From Pseudomonadota bacterium (lineage in GTDB: Bacteria; Pseudomonadota; Alphaproteobacteria; SP197): a DNA stretch of 46,151 nt. Shown here in pieces: positions 34,930 to 44,760 of this stretch (the first letter of the stretch is position 1; every line of letters starts with the position of its first letter). Under the pieces are notes generated by a model, which made no database searches, was not told the origin of the DNA, and saw nothing but the letters and a program-made list of their open reading frames with translations. The stretch is from NCBI GenBank assembly GCA_039028155.1, contig JBCCIS010000041.1, positions 1-46,151 of the forward strand. Direction: 5' to 3'. The position numbers and the translations under genes are program-made.

Positions 34930-37535
34930 GGGCAGGTGACCGCATGCTGCACATGGCGGCCGAACCGCACGTGGCCGTTATCCGTCCACGGCTGCGGCCG
35001 CGCGCAGTTGCTGGCGACCGGCTGGGCGGCGTTGCTGGCGCCGCGATCGGGATCAAGGGCCGCTTTGCACGGTGAGTCGTCGTCGCCGGTCAGGCCCAGA
35101 ATCGGCATCAACGCCTTGACCGGCGCCAGGATCGAGGAGAGCAGGCTGCCGCCAACGCCGGTTGCCACGTCAAGTGGGCCGACGGAGAGTTTGGGGTCGT
35201 CGATCGGCCCGGTTATCTTCACCGCTGAAGCCAGACTCAAAAGCGTCGCGTCCTTCGGCGTCGGCGCCAGGCGCAGGTTGAACGTCTCCTCCAACATGTT
35301 GATGTAACCGCTGCCGGCGACCGTCATGGTCGAGGTGTCAAGCAGGGTGACTTCGCTCGTCGCCTTGCCGTCGGCGAGATCGTAGCGCAGCACAAGGCAC
35401 TCAACGACGCTTGGATCTTTCTTGTTGCGCCATGGCGCCAAGAGATTGACGAAACTGTCGGCCTTGCGCAGCACGTCGCTGCCGACATAACCATTCTGCA
35501 ACACGATGTCTGCGTGGCCGGTGACGTCTTTCAGCGTCTCGTTGACATTGGCGATATCGCTATCGGCTTCGATATCAATGTTCAGCGGCCCGCGAACGTC
35601 ACCCGGCAAATCAAACATGGTCGAGATATCGGTGGTCGATGCGTCGGCCAGTTTTAGGGTGCCGTTGATCGGTGGGTTTTCAATGCTGTGCGCAATCTTG
35701 AAATCCGTTGTCAGCTTGCCGGACGCGAACAACGCGGTCAGGCCATAGACGCCGACTTCCCGGTCGTCGGTACGGACGCGCAAGTGCGCGTTCTGAAACT
35801 CCAGGTCGTCGATGGTGACCTTCGTACTCTGTAGGGTGATGTCCAGGTCGATCCCGGGATCGGGGATGATCAGAGGTTCGTCCTCGGCCAGGTCGTCGGC
35901 GGCCATGGTATCGGCGATGTCAGCCACATCGAGCTCATTGGTCGACAGGTTGCCGGCGAAGGCTGTTCGCTCGCCGCTGTCGTCGATGTCCAGGGAGCCG
36001 GTCAGGGTGTGATTGTCGATCTGGGCTTTCAGGCTGCTCAAGGTGTAATGGTCGCCGTCCTTCTCGATCAGGTTGGACGACATTGTGAAGGGCAGGGCAG
36101 GCAGGTCGATGTCGTAGAGGTTGCCGATCGCCTGCAGATTGTCTGTTGTCGCCTGCAGCGGCATCGGCTGGCCCAGGGGATCGTCCAGATTGGCAATCGT
36201 CGCGCCGAACGTGGCATTCGCCGAACCGGATGCGGCGATGCCGTCGGTAATCACAAACTTCCCGTCGGTATCGGTTCCGGTCAGCGACATGGTGAAGGCG
36301 GCTGCGGGCAACTCGATGTCGAGCCAGTCGCCAAGGCGCGACATATCGGGGCCGGCAAGCGACAGTTTAATCGACTGCGGCGGTATGCCGTCCCACGTCG
36401 CGTCGGTGACGTCGAATGAGATGTCGGTTTCGCCCAGCTTGCCACTGCCCTTCGCCTGAAGCTTGTCGGTCACGCTGAACTCGGCTTCCATCGTGTAACT
36501 CTCCGACGGCAGATCGACCGTCGCGAGCTTCGCAATCCATGCGGGGTCGTCGCCGGATACTGAAACCTTGCCGGAAACCGAAGGCGGCGACACGTCGGTT
36601 CCGACCGTCACGTCGAGCTTGACTGTCGTGTCGGTCAGCGTCGCATCGCCCTTGGCGACAATCTGATCGCCCGTGACACTGGCATTGCCGGTGAAATGAA
36701 GCGGCTGTGCCGGTAACGGCACGCCGGCCAGTGGCGACAACGATGAGATGTCATCGCTGTCAATCGTGATATCGGCCGAGCCAGCGGCGTTACCGTCATC
36801 GTCCAGACCGACGTCTCCGTCGATGGTCACCGTTAGCCCCAGGGCGACGACGTTGCCTTTGACCGGCGTATCGAGGTCCGGGTCGACCACCGCCTCTAGG
36901 CTCGGCAAGTTGAGGTCGATCGAAACCGGCGTATCGTCGATCTGGCCTGTCGTGGTGATGTCCAGATTGTTCGACGATGACGCCAGATGCACATCGTCGA
37001 ACCAGCCCGACAAACTATCGCCTGCGGCCCTGTCGTCGAATGTGACGTTCAGTCGTTTGATGCTGAGATCGTCCGGCAGCGTGATTGACATGCCGCCGCC
37101 GCCACTGTCGCTGGCCGTTTCCAGGTTCCAGTTGGCCTCGCCATCACTCGACATCTCAAGATTGGCGTCGACCTGTTCGGCATCCAGTTTGTCGAAGACA
37201 ACGTTGCCGGTGAACAGGGGAAACAACTGAACCGTCGCGTCGAGTTTGCTGATGACAAGCATGTCTTCCGCACTGGCCCACGTCGCGTTCTTCAGTTTGA
37301 CGTCGGTGGCGGTGATCTCCGGCGTCAGCGAAATCGAGACGCTGAGGGTGCCGTCGATATCCAGGCGCCGGCCTAGGCTCTCCTCCAACCGGTCGGCCAG
37401 GATCTGGTCGAACATGTCCTTGTCAAATTGACTGACAGCCACCACCAGTCCGACGAGTACGGCGATAACGACCAGTCCGGTCAGCTTAAGCAGGCGCCGC
37501 CGCCATGATTTGCGGCGTTGACGACGTTTAACCAT
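34917..37535 (-). CDS. AsmA family outer-membrane biogenesis protein
   Basis: Large inner-membrane-anchored periplasmic protein (872 aa from the ATG at 37535; open to 37583). A basic cytoplasmic start (KRRQRRKSWRRRLLKL) leads into one transmembrane helix (LVVIAVLVGLVVAV). AsmA features follow: DQILADRLEESLGRRLDIDGTLSVSISLTPEITATDVKL, many beta-strand repeats, and the C-terminal AsmA block (LADGKATSEVTLLDTSTMTVAGSGYINMLEETFNLRLAPTPKD). AsmA-type proteins are thought to bridge the membranes and carry phospholipids. It lies divergent from tamA-tamB, whose TamB is a distant relative, making an envelope-lipid block. The C-terminal about 50 residues with two cysteines are unusual for the family. 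Confidence 0.85.
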   Translation of the reverse strand: MVKRRQRRKSWRRRLLKLTGLVVIAVLVGLVVAVSQFDKDMFDQILADRLEESLGRRLDIDGTLSVSISLTPEITATDVKLKNATWASAEDMLVISKLDATVQLFPLFTGNVVFDKLDAEQVDANLEMSSDGEANWNLETASDSGGGGMSITLPDDLSIKRLNVTFDDRAAGDSLSGWFDDVHLASSSNNLDITTTGQIDDTPVSIDLNLPSLEAVVDPDLDTPVKGNVVALGLTVTIDGDVGLDDDGNAAGSADITIDSDDISSLSPLAGVPLPAQPLHFTGNASVTGDQIVAKGDATLTDTTVKLDVTVGTDVSPPSVSGKVSVSGDDPAWIAKLATVDLPSESYTMEAEFSVTDKLQAKGSGKLGETDISFDVTDATWDGIPPQSIKLSLAGPDMSRLGDWLDIELPAAAFTMSLTGTDTDGKFVITDGIAASGSANATFGATIANLDDPLGQPMPLQATTDNLQAIGNLYDIDLPALPFTMSSNLIEKDGDHYTLSSLKAQIDNHTLTGSLDIDDSGERTAFAGNLSTNELDVADIADTMAADDLAEDEPLIIPDPGIDLDITLQSTKVTIDDLEFQNAHLRVRTDDREVGVYGLTALFASGKLTTDFKIAHSIENPPINGTLKLADASTTDISTMFDLPGDVRGPLNIDIEADSDIANVNETLKDVTGHADIVLQNGYVGSDVLRKADSFVNLLAPWRNKKDPSVVECLVLRYDLADGKATSEVTLLDTSTMTVAGSGYINMLEETFNLRLAPTPKDATLLSLASAVKITGPIDDPKLSVGPLDVATGVGGSLLSSILAPVKALMPILGLTGDDDSPCKAALDPDRGASNAAQPVASNCARPQPWTDNGHVRFGRHVQHAVTCPAAS

Positions 37536-37641
37536 GATCGCACTGTAGACTGAATTTCCGGCGCGGTAACCCGTCACAACCATGGAGCGCGCCGGCTTGG
37601 TAGGATGGGTCGCTGATGGTTTGGAGGCGAAGTTAGGTCAC

Positions 37642-37836
37642 GTGTCTAAATCTGATGAGCCTCTGAGCGAGGCCACATTGTCTCTTTATCTGCGACAGTT
37701 GGTCCAAGACGAGATCGACCGATCGTTCAAGCTCGGGCTGTCGGCGCCCAAAAACGGCCGCCACCGGGCTGATCACCCTAAGTCCGACCCACAGCCGGCA
37801 CTTGGTCCGGCACGGCGTGGCAACGGGGGGCTATGA
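37642..37836 (+). CDS. Possible small protein upstream of tamA
   Basis: An open frame of 64 codons from a GTG at 37642 (AGG six bases upstream), or 84 codons from the ATG at 37582. It encodes an amphipathic helix SEATLSLYLRQLVQDEIDRSFKLG followed by a basic, proline-rich tail. I do not recognise it. It ends 18 bases before tamA. It could be a real small gene or an open leader region; coding signs are modest. Confidence 0.35.
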   Translation: MSKSDEPLSEATLSLYLRQLVQDEIDRSFKLGLSAPKNGRHRADHPKSDPQPALGPARRGNGGL

Positions 37837-37854
37837 CCACCCTAAGCGTGGGGT

Positions 37855-39786
37855 ATGGCGAAGCCGCGTGACCGGCTATACCAAGTCGCGATGGCGTGCG
37901 TGACATCCTACCGACACTGTTTGACGTGCTTGATCGCGGTGCTTTTGCTTGTTTCGTCCATGGCCTGGGCCGATGAGCAAGAGCCCGTTGATCAGCCTGA
38001 GACGGAAGAGGAAGGGCCGCACGTCGACTACGACGTTATCCTGAACATCCCCAACATTGAGGGCCTGCGCGGCCAGATCGAGGAAAGCTCACAACTGATG
38101 AGCCTTTCCGATGACCCGCCGGCCAGCCTGAGTGGCCTCAGGCGGCGTGTCGACGCGGATGTCGAGCGATTCGACGCGGTCATGCGCTCACGCGGCTATT
38201 ACGACAGCGACATCATTTCGCGGATCGACACGGAAACGGAACCGGTGACGGTCGAGATTTCGGTGACGACCGGCGAGCAGTACCTGATCGCCGCTTACGA
38301 CATCGCCTATTTCGGCGGAGCCCCGGCGCACGAGGCAGCGCGCGTCGACCTTGATGATATCGACATCACACTGGGCGAGTCGGCGATGGCGGAGGCCGTG
38401 GTCGGCGCGGAGTCCCGGGCGGTCCGGCATCTGCGCAACAACGGCTATCCGTTTGCCGCGGCGGACGATCGGCTGGTTCTCGCCGATCATGCCGACAAGA
38501 CGATCTGGGTTCAGGTGACGATCACGCCCGGTCCCTTCGTACGCTATGGGCCGACGTCGCTATCGGGCCTTGACCGCACCGAATCCAACTACTTTTTGCG
38601 CCGTGTGCCCTGGCAGGAAGGTGAGATCTACGATCAGTCGGTGGTCGACCAGTACCGCCAGGACCTCGTCGACACCGGTCTCTTCAGCCAGGTCACGGTC
38701 AAACCGGACGAGGACACGGACGAGGAGACCCGCACGGTCGAAGTCACCATAGAGGAGGGGCCGCCGCGCACCGTCCGCGCAGGTATTTCCTACTCGACCG
38801 AAGACGGTGTGGAGGTCCGTTTCGGATGGCAACACCGCAACATCTTGGGTGAGGCGGAATTGCTGGATCTTTCGACCACGCTTGGTCTGATCCGCCAACG
38901 ACTGGATGCGACCTATCGCCAGCCCGGTTTCCGGCGTCTGGAACAGGATCTCGTCGTGACTGGCGCCGTGCTCAACGAGGAACTGGAGGCGTTCCGGCAG
39001 ACCGGTGCGACTGGCTCGGTCGCCATCGAGTGGCCGGTCAGCGAGTACTGGACGGGTTCCATGGGTATCGCCGCGGAGTTCCTGGAGATCAATGAGGAGC
39101 AGATTGGCGAGGAGGACCAGACGGTCTTTCTGGTCGGGTTTCCGGTCTCCTACAGCTACGACGACACCGACGATCTGCTGAACCCGACCGAGGGGTTTCG
39201 TCTGAACCTGGCGACAACACCATGGACTGGGCGGATCGGGCCGGTCTTCAACGTCGTTTCATCGGCCGTCGGCGCGGTCGAGACGGACAGCAGCGCCGCC
39301 GTATCGTTCCTGTCGTCGGAGATTTCTGGTTCAACGTACTATCCGCTCGACGAGTATGACGACTACATCATCGCCGTCAGGGGACGCGTGGCGTCGGTCG
39401 GTGGCGAGCCGACTCAGACCTTGCCGGCGAACAAGCGGCTCTATGCCGGTGGCGCCGGTTCGGTGCGCGGGTATGAGTTCCAAAAGGTCGGTCCGTTGGA
39501 TGCGGAGAACAATCCGGTCGGCGGACGCTCGTTGATCACCGTCGGCGCAGAGCTCCGCGTACGCTTCCTCGACGACTTCGGCGTTGTCCCGTTCATCGAC
39601 GGCGGCAGCGTCTACGATTCGACAATCCCCGATTTCGAGGAGGAGTTTTTCTGGGGCGCCGGTCTGGGCGTGCGCTACTACACGGATTTTGGGCCGCTAA
39701 GGCTGGACGTCGCGGTGCCATTGGATCGCCGCAAGGATATCGATGATCCCTTTCAGTTTTACATCAGCCTGGGTCAGGCGTTTTGA
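37855..39786 (+). CDS. tamA: Outer-membrane translocation protein TamA (Omp85 family)
   Basis: Outer-membrane barrel partner of TamB (643 aa). The signal peptide lies within the first 39 residues (LTCLIAVLLLVSSMAWA). Three POTRA-like domains span about 60-340, including RRRVDADVERFDAVMRSRGYYDSDI and YFLRRVPWQEGEIYDQSVVDQYRQDLVDTGLFSQV. The Omp85 barrel follows, with the conserved loop-6 motif as KRLYAGGAGSVRGYEFQKVGP and the C-terminal strand ending in Phe (QFYISLGQAF), as expected for BAM substrates. Start taken at ATG 37855; 37891 is an alternative just before the hydrophobic core. The stop overlaps the tamB start. Confidence 0.93.
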   Translation: MAKPRDRLYQVAMACVTSYRHCLTCLIAVLLLVSSMAWADEQEPVDQPETEEEGPHVDYDVILNIPNIEGLRGQIEESSQLMSLSDDPPASLSGLRRRVDADVERFDAVMRSRGYYDSDIISRIDTETEPVTVEISVTTGEQYLIAAYDIAYFGGAPAHEAARVDLDDIDITLGESAMAEAVVGAESRAVRHLRNNGYPFAAADDRLVLADHADKTIWVQVTITPGPFVRYGPTSLSGLDRTESNYFLRRVPWQEGEIYDQSVVDQYRQDLVDTGLFSQVTVKPDEDTDEETRTVEVTIEEGPPRTVRAGISYSTEDGVEVRFGWQHRNILGEAELLDLSTTLGLIRQRLDATYRQPGFRRLEQDLVVTGAVLNEELEAFRQTGATGSVAIEWPVSEYWTGSMGIAAEFLEINEEQIGEEDQTVFLVGFPVSYSYDDTDDLLNPTEGFRLNLATTPWTGRIGPVFNVVSSAVGAVETDSSAAVSFLSSEISGSTYYPLDEYDDYIIAVRGRVASVGGEPTQTLPANKRLYAGGAGSVRGYEFQKVGPLDAENNPVGGRSLITVGAELRVRFLDDFGVVPFIDGGSVYDSTIPDFEEEFFWGAGLGVRYYTDFGPLRLDVAVPLDRRKDIDDPFQFYISLGQAF

Positions 39787-42700
39787 AACGGCGCATCCTC
39801 ATCATCACCGTGGCGGTCGTTGGACCGCTTGTCGTCCTGGCGCTGGCCGTTGTCGTCGGCGGTCTGATCTATATCGACTCCAACAGTGGCCGTGCGTGGT
39901 TGGCCCGAACGATCGAAGACGCGGCACGCGACCCCGGCGTCATGGAGGTCGAAATCGGCTCGATTGCCCCGGGGCTACCGGGCACGATCGCCATCGATCA
40001 GGTTGTCGTGTTGGACGGCGAGGGGCCTTGGTTGACCTTGGAGAACGTCGCGGTCGCCTGGGACCCTTGGGCGCTGCTCACACGCAATCTGACCATAGAC
40101 TCCTTCGAGGTCGGCGAGGTCGTTGTCAGTCGTCCCCCCGCTGCCGTAGGAACCGAGGACGATGTCTCTTCCGATGATGACGCCACGGCAATCCCGGAAC
40201 TGCCGGTCGGAGTGACGGTCGACGAGATTTCCGTGGCGCGCGTCGATCTGGACGAAGCGCTGTTTGGTGTTGCGGCGACCCTGAAGGTCGAAGGCATGGC
40301 AAGCGCCTCGCGCGCAGGCGAGGTCACGCTCGACCTTGGCGTCTTCCGTACCGACGGTGTCGGCGGGGCCGTGCAGACCAAGGCGGATGTCGATTTGGCC
40401 GCTAACCGGTTGTCACTGTGGGCCAACGTCTATGAGCCCGCCGGTGGCGTCATCGTGCACATGCTGGATCTGGAGGGTGCGCCGCCATTCGACCTGACGC
40501 TGGAGGGTGACGGCCCGGCGAGTGATTGGTCGGGTACGCTTAACGCGAACGCCGGTGACGATCTTGCCGTTGATGTCGGCCTGCGGGTTCAAGCTGGTGA
40601 CACGCTGATGGTGGCGCTCGACGGCGACGCAAGCCTGAACCCCCTGATGCCGGCTGAGCTTCAGCCGTTGATCGGCGCGCCGGTAACCCTTGATACCGCC
40701 CTGGTGATCGATGGCGATCTCTACCGTGTCGAACGCCTGATGGTAGAGGCGCGTGCCCTCGCGATTTCGGCGACAGGCCAGGCAGACCTGGCGGCGAACA
40801 CGGTCGACCTCGCGGCAACGCTGGAGGGCCGCGACAATGCACCGATCGAGGCTCTGGCCGACCCGGTAAGTTTGGGCGCCTGGCAAATCAATCTGACCGC
40901 CATGGGCGATCTCGCCGCGCCAGATGTGACCGTGGCGGGTTCGGTCGATGGGCTGGACGTTCCCGATGCGCTCGCCGGGGATGTCACGCTTACAGCCACG
41001 CTGTCACCAGACGGCGCTCAGGGCTGGGAGGGCGAGGGGCAGATCGTCGTCGACAGCCTGGTCGCCGGCGAGCCCGCCGTCGGCACGTTGCTGGAGGAGA
41101 AGGCCCAGATCGACTTCGCCGTCGGCATCGACGGTGACTTCGCCGAATTCTCTGTCGCAACCCTAGAGGTCACGGGCGCCAATTTGAATGTCGCCGCCCA
41201 AGGCATCATCGATCTCAACGACCTGTCGGGCGAGGTCGATGCCGATATCGACGTTGCCGACCTTTCAGGCTTCAGCGACATGGCCGGCTTGCCGCTCAGC
41301 GGCGGCCTGACGGTACAGAGCAATCTGACGTTGGCGCCCGATCTTTCGCTCGTCTCCGGCCCTGTCGCGATCGACGGCATGGGGCTTGAGGTCGCCATGA
41401 ACAGTGTCTCGCCCTTCATTGGCGACAGCCTGTCCGTGACGACGGAATTGGAGAGCGATCTTGCGACCTACGCGGTTCTCGACGCTCTCACCGCAACCAC
41501 CCAGTCCGTCAATGTTGCCGGACGGATCGACCTGATCGATGGTTTCGCGGTCCTGGACGGCAACCTGGCGGGCGACCTCACGGTCACACCGGCCGTTGCC
41601 GGGATGCTGGGTGCCGATGCCGGCGGCAGCGCCTCGTTTCAGGCTCAGCTGACCGGGTCCGTCGAAGACCCCGTGATTCGCGCGGAGGCGGTACTCAACG
41701 GGGTCAGCATGGCCGGCGTCTCGGCCGATGGCGTCACCGCCGCCGCTGAAGTCGGCGACCTTTCTGGCGCGCCGAGCGGCAAGGCTCTGATCACCATGCC
41801 GCCTCAATCGGGGTCTTTGAAGATCGCGCTGTCCTTTGTCGAAGAGGGCGAGGATATCAACCTGCCGGTGATCGCGCTGAACGGCCCCGGTCTTGTTGGC
41901 AACGGCTCGCTTCGGGTCGATGGTGCCGGTGTTGTCTCCGGTGTCATCCAGACGAGCGATGCCGATATCGGACCGCTCGCCGGTCTGGCCGGCATGGAAG
42001 GCGCCGGGAGCTTGTCGTTTCGGATCGATGCCCGGGTCGGTGCCAATGGCGGACAGGATGCCCAGATTGCCCTGAGCGCCGGCAATCTAACCCTGGCGCT
42101 CGCCGATGGCGGCCTTCTGACGCTGGGCGACATACGCGTCAACGCCGACCTCAGCGATCTGGAGGGCGAGCCAGGTGGTGTCGCCGACATTTCGTTGAGC
42201 CAGGCCGCGTTCGATGCCTACACGTTGGACGGGGCGGTCGTGCGCGCCGAACTGGCCGGCGACCTTGCAACGGTCGACGCGCAGGCCAGCGGCAATGCCG
42301 GCGTGCCGGTCAGCGTCGACACGGCGTTTCAGGCTGACTTGGCCAGCGAAGAACTTGAGCTTTTGTTCGACCGTCTGTCCGGCAGTGTGAGCGAGCAGGA
42401 CTTCGCGCAGAACGGTCCGCTTCGCCTGCAACTTGGCGACGGCACCGTGGTCGTCGAGAACATCGTGCTGGAGATGGGCGGCGGCACCGTGTCGGGCGAT
42501 TTCGTGCGCACGGCCCAATCGCTTGAGGCGGGCCTGGAGATCGAAAGTCTGCCGTTCGAGCTGATCAGGATCGTTGCGCCCCGATCGCGCGCGACCGGTC
42601 TGATCGAGGGCACGGCCCAGATGACGACCCGCAACAACGTTGTGGTCGGGTCTGTCGCGCTGGCGGTCAACGACCTCGATCTTTCCGAACGCACCGGCGA

Positions 42701-44141
42701 GGAAACGATGGTCGCGGACATTCGGTTCAACGCCGAACTGGACGAGAACCAGATGACGGCCGATCTGGAGGTCTCGGGTCTGCCTGGAAGCCAGCTCTCC
42801 GGTCAGGCACGGATTGGCGCCGCGTTGAACGCCACCACGTTGGAAGTGGCGAACGCGATGTCGGCGCCGCTGGACGCGGCCGTCGACGTCAACATCAAGC
42901 TGGCGGAGATATGGGAAACCCTGCCTGCGAGCGACCAGCGGATGTCGGGCAACCTGGTCGCCGCGCTGACCGCGCAGGGTGTCGTCGGCAATCCGGATGT
43001 CGCCGGTCAACTGACCTTGCGCGACGGCACCTACGAACACCTTGTCTACGGTACCCTGATTGACCAGATCGCCCTGACAGTCACCGGCGACAGCACCGAG
43101 AGCCTGGCCATCACCCTTCAGGCCAGGGATGGCGCCGATGGCCGCATCGAGGCCAATGGTGACGTGAACCTGGCCGGCGAGGTGGACATTCAAGCGGCCC
43201 TGTCACTCAGCAGCGCCACACTCGTTCGCCGTGACGACGTCATGGCGACCGCCAGCGGCAACATCACCTATGCCGGCACGCCGTTGCGCGGTGCCATCCA
43301 GGGGGCGATTACAACGGACGTCGTTGAAATCAATCTGGTCAACTCGCTACCGCCGTCGGTCGTGGTGCTGGATGTCCAGGACGTCTATGGCGGCCGCGGC
43401 AACGGCACGTCGGCCGACGGATCCGGCCTGTGGCTCGCCGATCTTGATGTCACGATCGACATTCCCCGCCGTTTCTTCGTTCGCGGCCGTGGCGTTGAGA
43501 CCGAATGGTTCGGCAACATCGCCATAACCGGCACCACTGACGAACCGGTCGTGAACGGCAAGATCGAGGTGCAGCGCGGCCAAGTCCTACTCGTCGGCCG
43601 GCCGTTCGAGATTACCCGCGGCATCGTGGAGCTGGATCCCGAGCAGATCGATAACCCGATTCTGGACGTTTCGGCGCAAAGCAGCCGCGAGGAGGTGACC
43701 GGGATCATCACGATCAGTGGCCGCGCGCTTGATCCCGAGATCGAAATCACCTCGAACCCGCCTTTGCCCCAGGCCGAGGTCCTGCCGCGCGTCCTCTTTG
43801 GCAAGAGTTCGTCCAATCTCTCGGCGTTCGAGGCCTTCGAGGTGGCCTCGGCCGTCGCCGAACTGAGCGGCGTAACCGGCGGTTCGGGCATTTTGGACCA
43901 GACCCGTCAGACGCTTGGGATCGACGTGCTGCGCGTCTCGTCCGACGATGAGGGTGATACCCGTGTCGGTGCCGGCAGCTACGTTACCGAAGACGTCTAT
44001 GTCGGCGTCGAGCAGGGCACCCAGACCGGGTCCGGCGCCGTCACCGTGGAGGTCGAACTGACCGACAGCCTGTCCGTTGAGACCTCGACAGGGACCGATG
44101 CCAGCGCCAATGTGGGCGTCAACTGGCGATGGGACTATTAA
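39783..44141 (+). CDS. tamB: Translocation and assembly module protein TamB
   Basis: Very long periplasm-spanning protein (1452 aa) that works with TamA in outer-membrane protein assembly and lipid homeostasis. One N-terminal transmembrane helix (ILIITVAVVGPLVVLALAVVVGGLIYI) anchors it in the inner membrane. The middle is a long run of beta-strand repeats forming the hydrophobic groove. The C-terminal DUF490 domain runs over about the last 300 residues (DLDVTIDIPRRFFVRGRGVETEWFGNI, PPLPQAEVLPRVLFGKSSSNLS), closing with NWRWDY. The start codon is TTG at 39783 and overlaps the tamA stop (TTGA), so it is translationally coupled. An Asp/Glu-rich patch sits near residues 125-140. Confidence 0.94.
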   Translation: MKRRILIITVAVVGPLVVLALAVVVGGLIYIDSNSGRAWLARTIEDAARDPGVMEVEIGSIAPGLPGTIAIDQVVVLDGEGPWLTLENVAVAWDPWALLTRNLTIDSFEVGEVVVSRPPAAVGTEDDVSSDDDATAIPELPVGVTVDEISVARVDLDEALFGVAATLKVEGMASASRAGEVTLDLGVFRTDGVGGAVQTKADVDLAANRLSLWANVYEPAGGVIVHMLDLEGAPPFDLTLEGDGPASDWSGTLNANAGDDLAVDVGLRVQAGDTLMVALDGDASLNPLMPAELQPLIGAPVTLDTALVIDGDLYRVERLMVEARALAISATGQADLAANTVDLAATLEGRDNAPIEALADPVSLGAWQINLTAMGDLAAPDVTVAGSVDGLDVPDALAGDVTLTATLSPDGAQGWEGEGQIVVDSLVAGEPAVGTLLEEKAQIDFAVGIDGDFAEFSVATLEVTGANLNVAAQGIIDLNDLSGEVDADIDVADLSGFSDMAGLPLSGGLTVQSNLTLAPDLSLVSGPVAIDGMGLEVAMNSVSPFIGDSLSVTTELESDLATYAVLDALTATTQSVNVAGRIDLIDGFAVLDGNLAGDLTVTPAVAGMLGADAGGSASFQAQLTGSVEDPVIRAEAVLNGVSMAGVSADGVTAAAEVGDLSGAPSGKALITMPPQSGSLKIALSFVEEGEDINLPVIALNGPGLVGNGSLRVDGAGVVSGVIQTSDADIGPLAGLAGMEGAGSLSFRIDARVGANGGQDAQIALSAGNLTLALADGGLLTLGDIRVNADLSDLEGEPGGVADISLSQAAFDAYTLDGAVVRAELAGDLATVDAQASGNAGVPVSVDTAFQADLASEELELLFDRLSGSVSEQDFAQNGPLRLQLGDGTVVVENIVLEMGGGTVSGDFVRTAQSLEAGLEIESLPFELIRIVAPRSRATGLIEGTAQMTTRNNVVVGSVALAVNDLDLSERTGEETMVADIRFNAELDENQMTADLEVSGLPGSQLSGQARIGAALNATTLEVANAMSAPLDAAVDVNIKLAEIWETLPASDQRMSGNLVAALTAQGVVGNPDVAGQLTLRDGTYEHLVYGTLIDQIALTVTGDSTESLAITLQARDGADGRIEANGDVNLAGEVDIQAALSLSSATLVRRDDVMATASGNITYAGTPLRGAIQGAITTDVVEINLVNSLPPSVVVLDVQDVYGGRGNGTSADGSGLWLADLDVTIDIPRRFFVRGRGVETEWFGNIAITGTTDEPVVNGKIEVQRGQVLLVGRPFEITRGIVELDPEQIDNPILDVSAQSSREEVTGIITISGRALDPEIEITSNPPLPQAEVLPRVLFGKSSSNLSAFEAFEVASAVAELSGVTGGSGILDQTRQTLGIDVLRVSSDDEGDTRVGAGSYVTEDVYVGVEQGTQTGSGAVTVEVELTDSLSVETSTGTDASANVGVNWRWDY

Positions 44142-44228
44142 TCTAGTCGGCGAATCGAGACCGCGCGTCGACGCAGGATGTGTCCGAAATCGCGATTGAC
44201 CGAGAACGCAGCTTACGGGGAGGCGAAG

Positions 44229-44465
44229 ATGGACAGATCGACATTGGGGCGGCGCGCGCTGCTGCAGGGGGCCGCACTGGTCGGCGCTGCCGGTTACGCC
44301 CAGGCCGGCGGCGACGACGGCGAGGCGGGCCTATGTCCTGAACTGGTCGGGCTGACGCTGCGCGTCGTGCGACCCGGTGACATGGTGACCATGGATTACC
44401 GCGAGGACCGGGTGACCGTTCATGTCGACGAGAACGGTGTAATCGAGCGGCTGGAGATCGGCTAG
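44229..44465 (+). CDS. Small exported I78-like (protease inhibitor) protein
   Basis: A 78-aa protein. The ATG at 44229 follows GGGGAGGCGAAG; the frame is open to 44178. The N-terminus LGRRALLQGAALVGAAGYAQA looks like a signal peptide with a twin arginine, so Tat export is possible. The mature about 45 residues fit the peptidase inhibitor I78 pattern: CPELVGLTLRVVRPGDMVTMDYREDRVTVHVDENGVIERLEIG region with the D-x3-D-R-x-x-V core. Only one cysteine remains in the mature part, so the disulfide seen in some members is absent. It follows tamB by 87 bases. Function inferred. Confidence 0.7.
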   Translation: MDRSTLGRRALLQGAALVGAAGYAQAGGDDGEAGLCPELVGLTLRVVRPGDMVTMDYREDRVTVHVDENGVIERLEIG

Positions 44466-44623
44466 GGCCGATGCCGTATTCGATCGACAGGATATGTGCC
44501 GACATGGCACATCCGGTGCCATGAGGGTCGCCAATCGGGCATGTGAACGCCGTTCACGCTGGCGTCGTAACTTCCTGTTACGAAAAGGAAAATCGTCGAA
44601 GCATGGCAGGGCTGCTGGAGAAC

Positions 44624-44699
44624 TGGTGCCGGATGTCTGACTCGAACAGACGACCTACCGCTTACAAGGCGGTTGCTCTACCAACTGAGCTAATCCGGC
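44624..44699 (-). tRNA. tRNA-Thr(TGT)
   Basis: A complete cloverleaf on the minus strand, 76 bases including an encoded CCA. The acceptor GCCGGAT pairs with ATCCGGC, the D arm is GCTCAGTTGGTAGAGC, and the anticodon arm CCGCC-TTGTAA-GCGG has TGT at 44664-44666. The T arm is GTCTGTTCGAGTCAGAC. It lies 61 bases downstream of rlmB on the same strand. Confidence 0.96.
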
Positions 44700-44760
44700 G
44701 CCGCGGCTCACCTAGCATAATCCAGGTTCATGCAAAACCGATTGTGAGACACTCGGGCTG

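Noticed and set aside
42087-43193. A 368-codon minus-strand frame inside tamB
   Set aside because: Antisense shadow of the TamB repeat region; no ribosome-binding site or domain.
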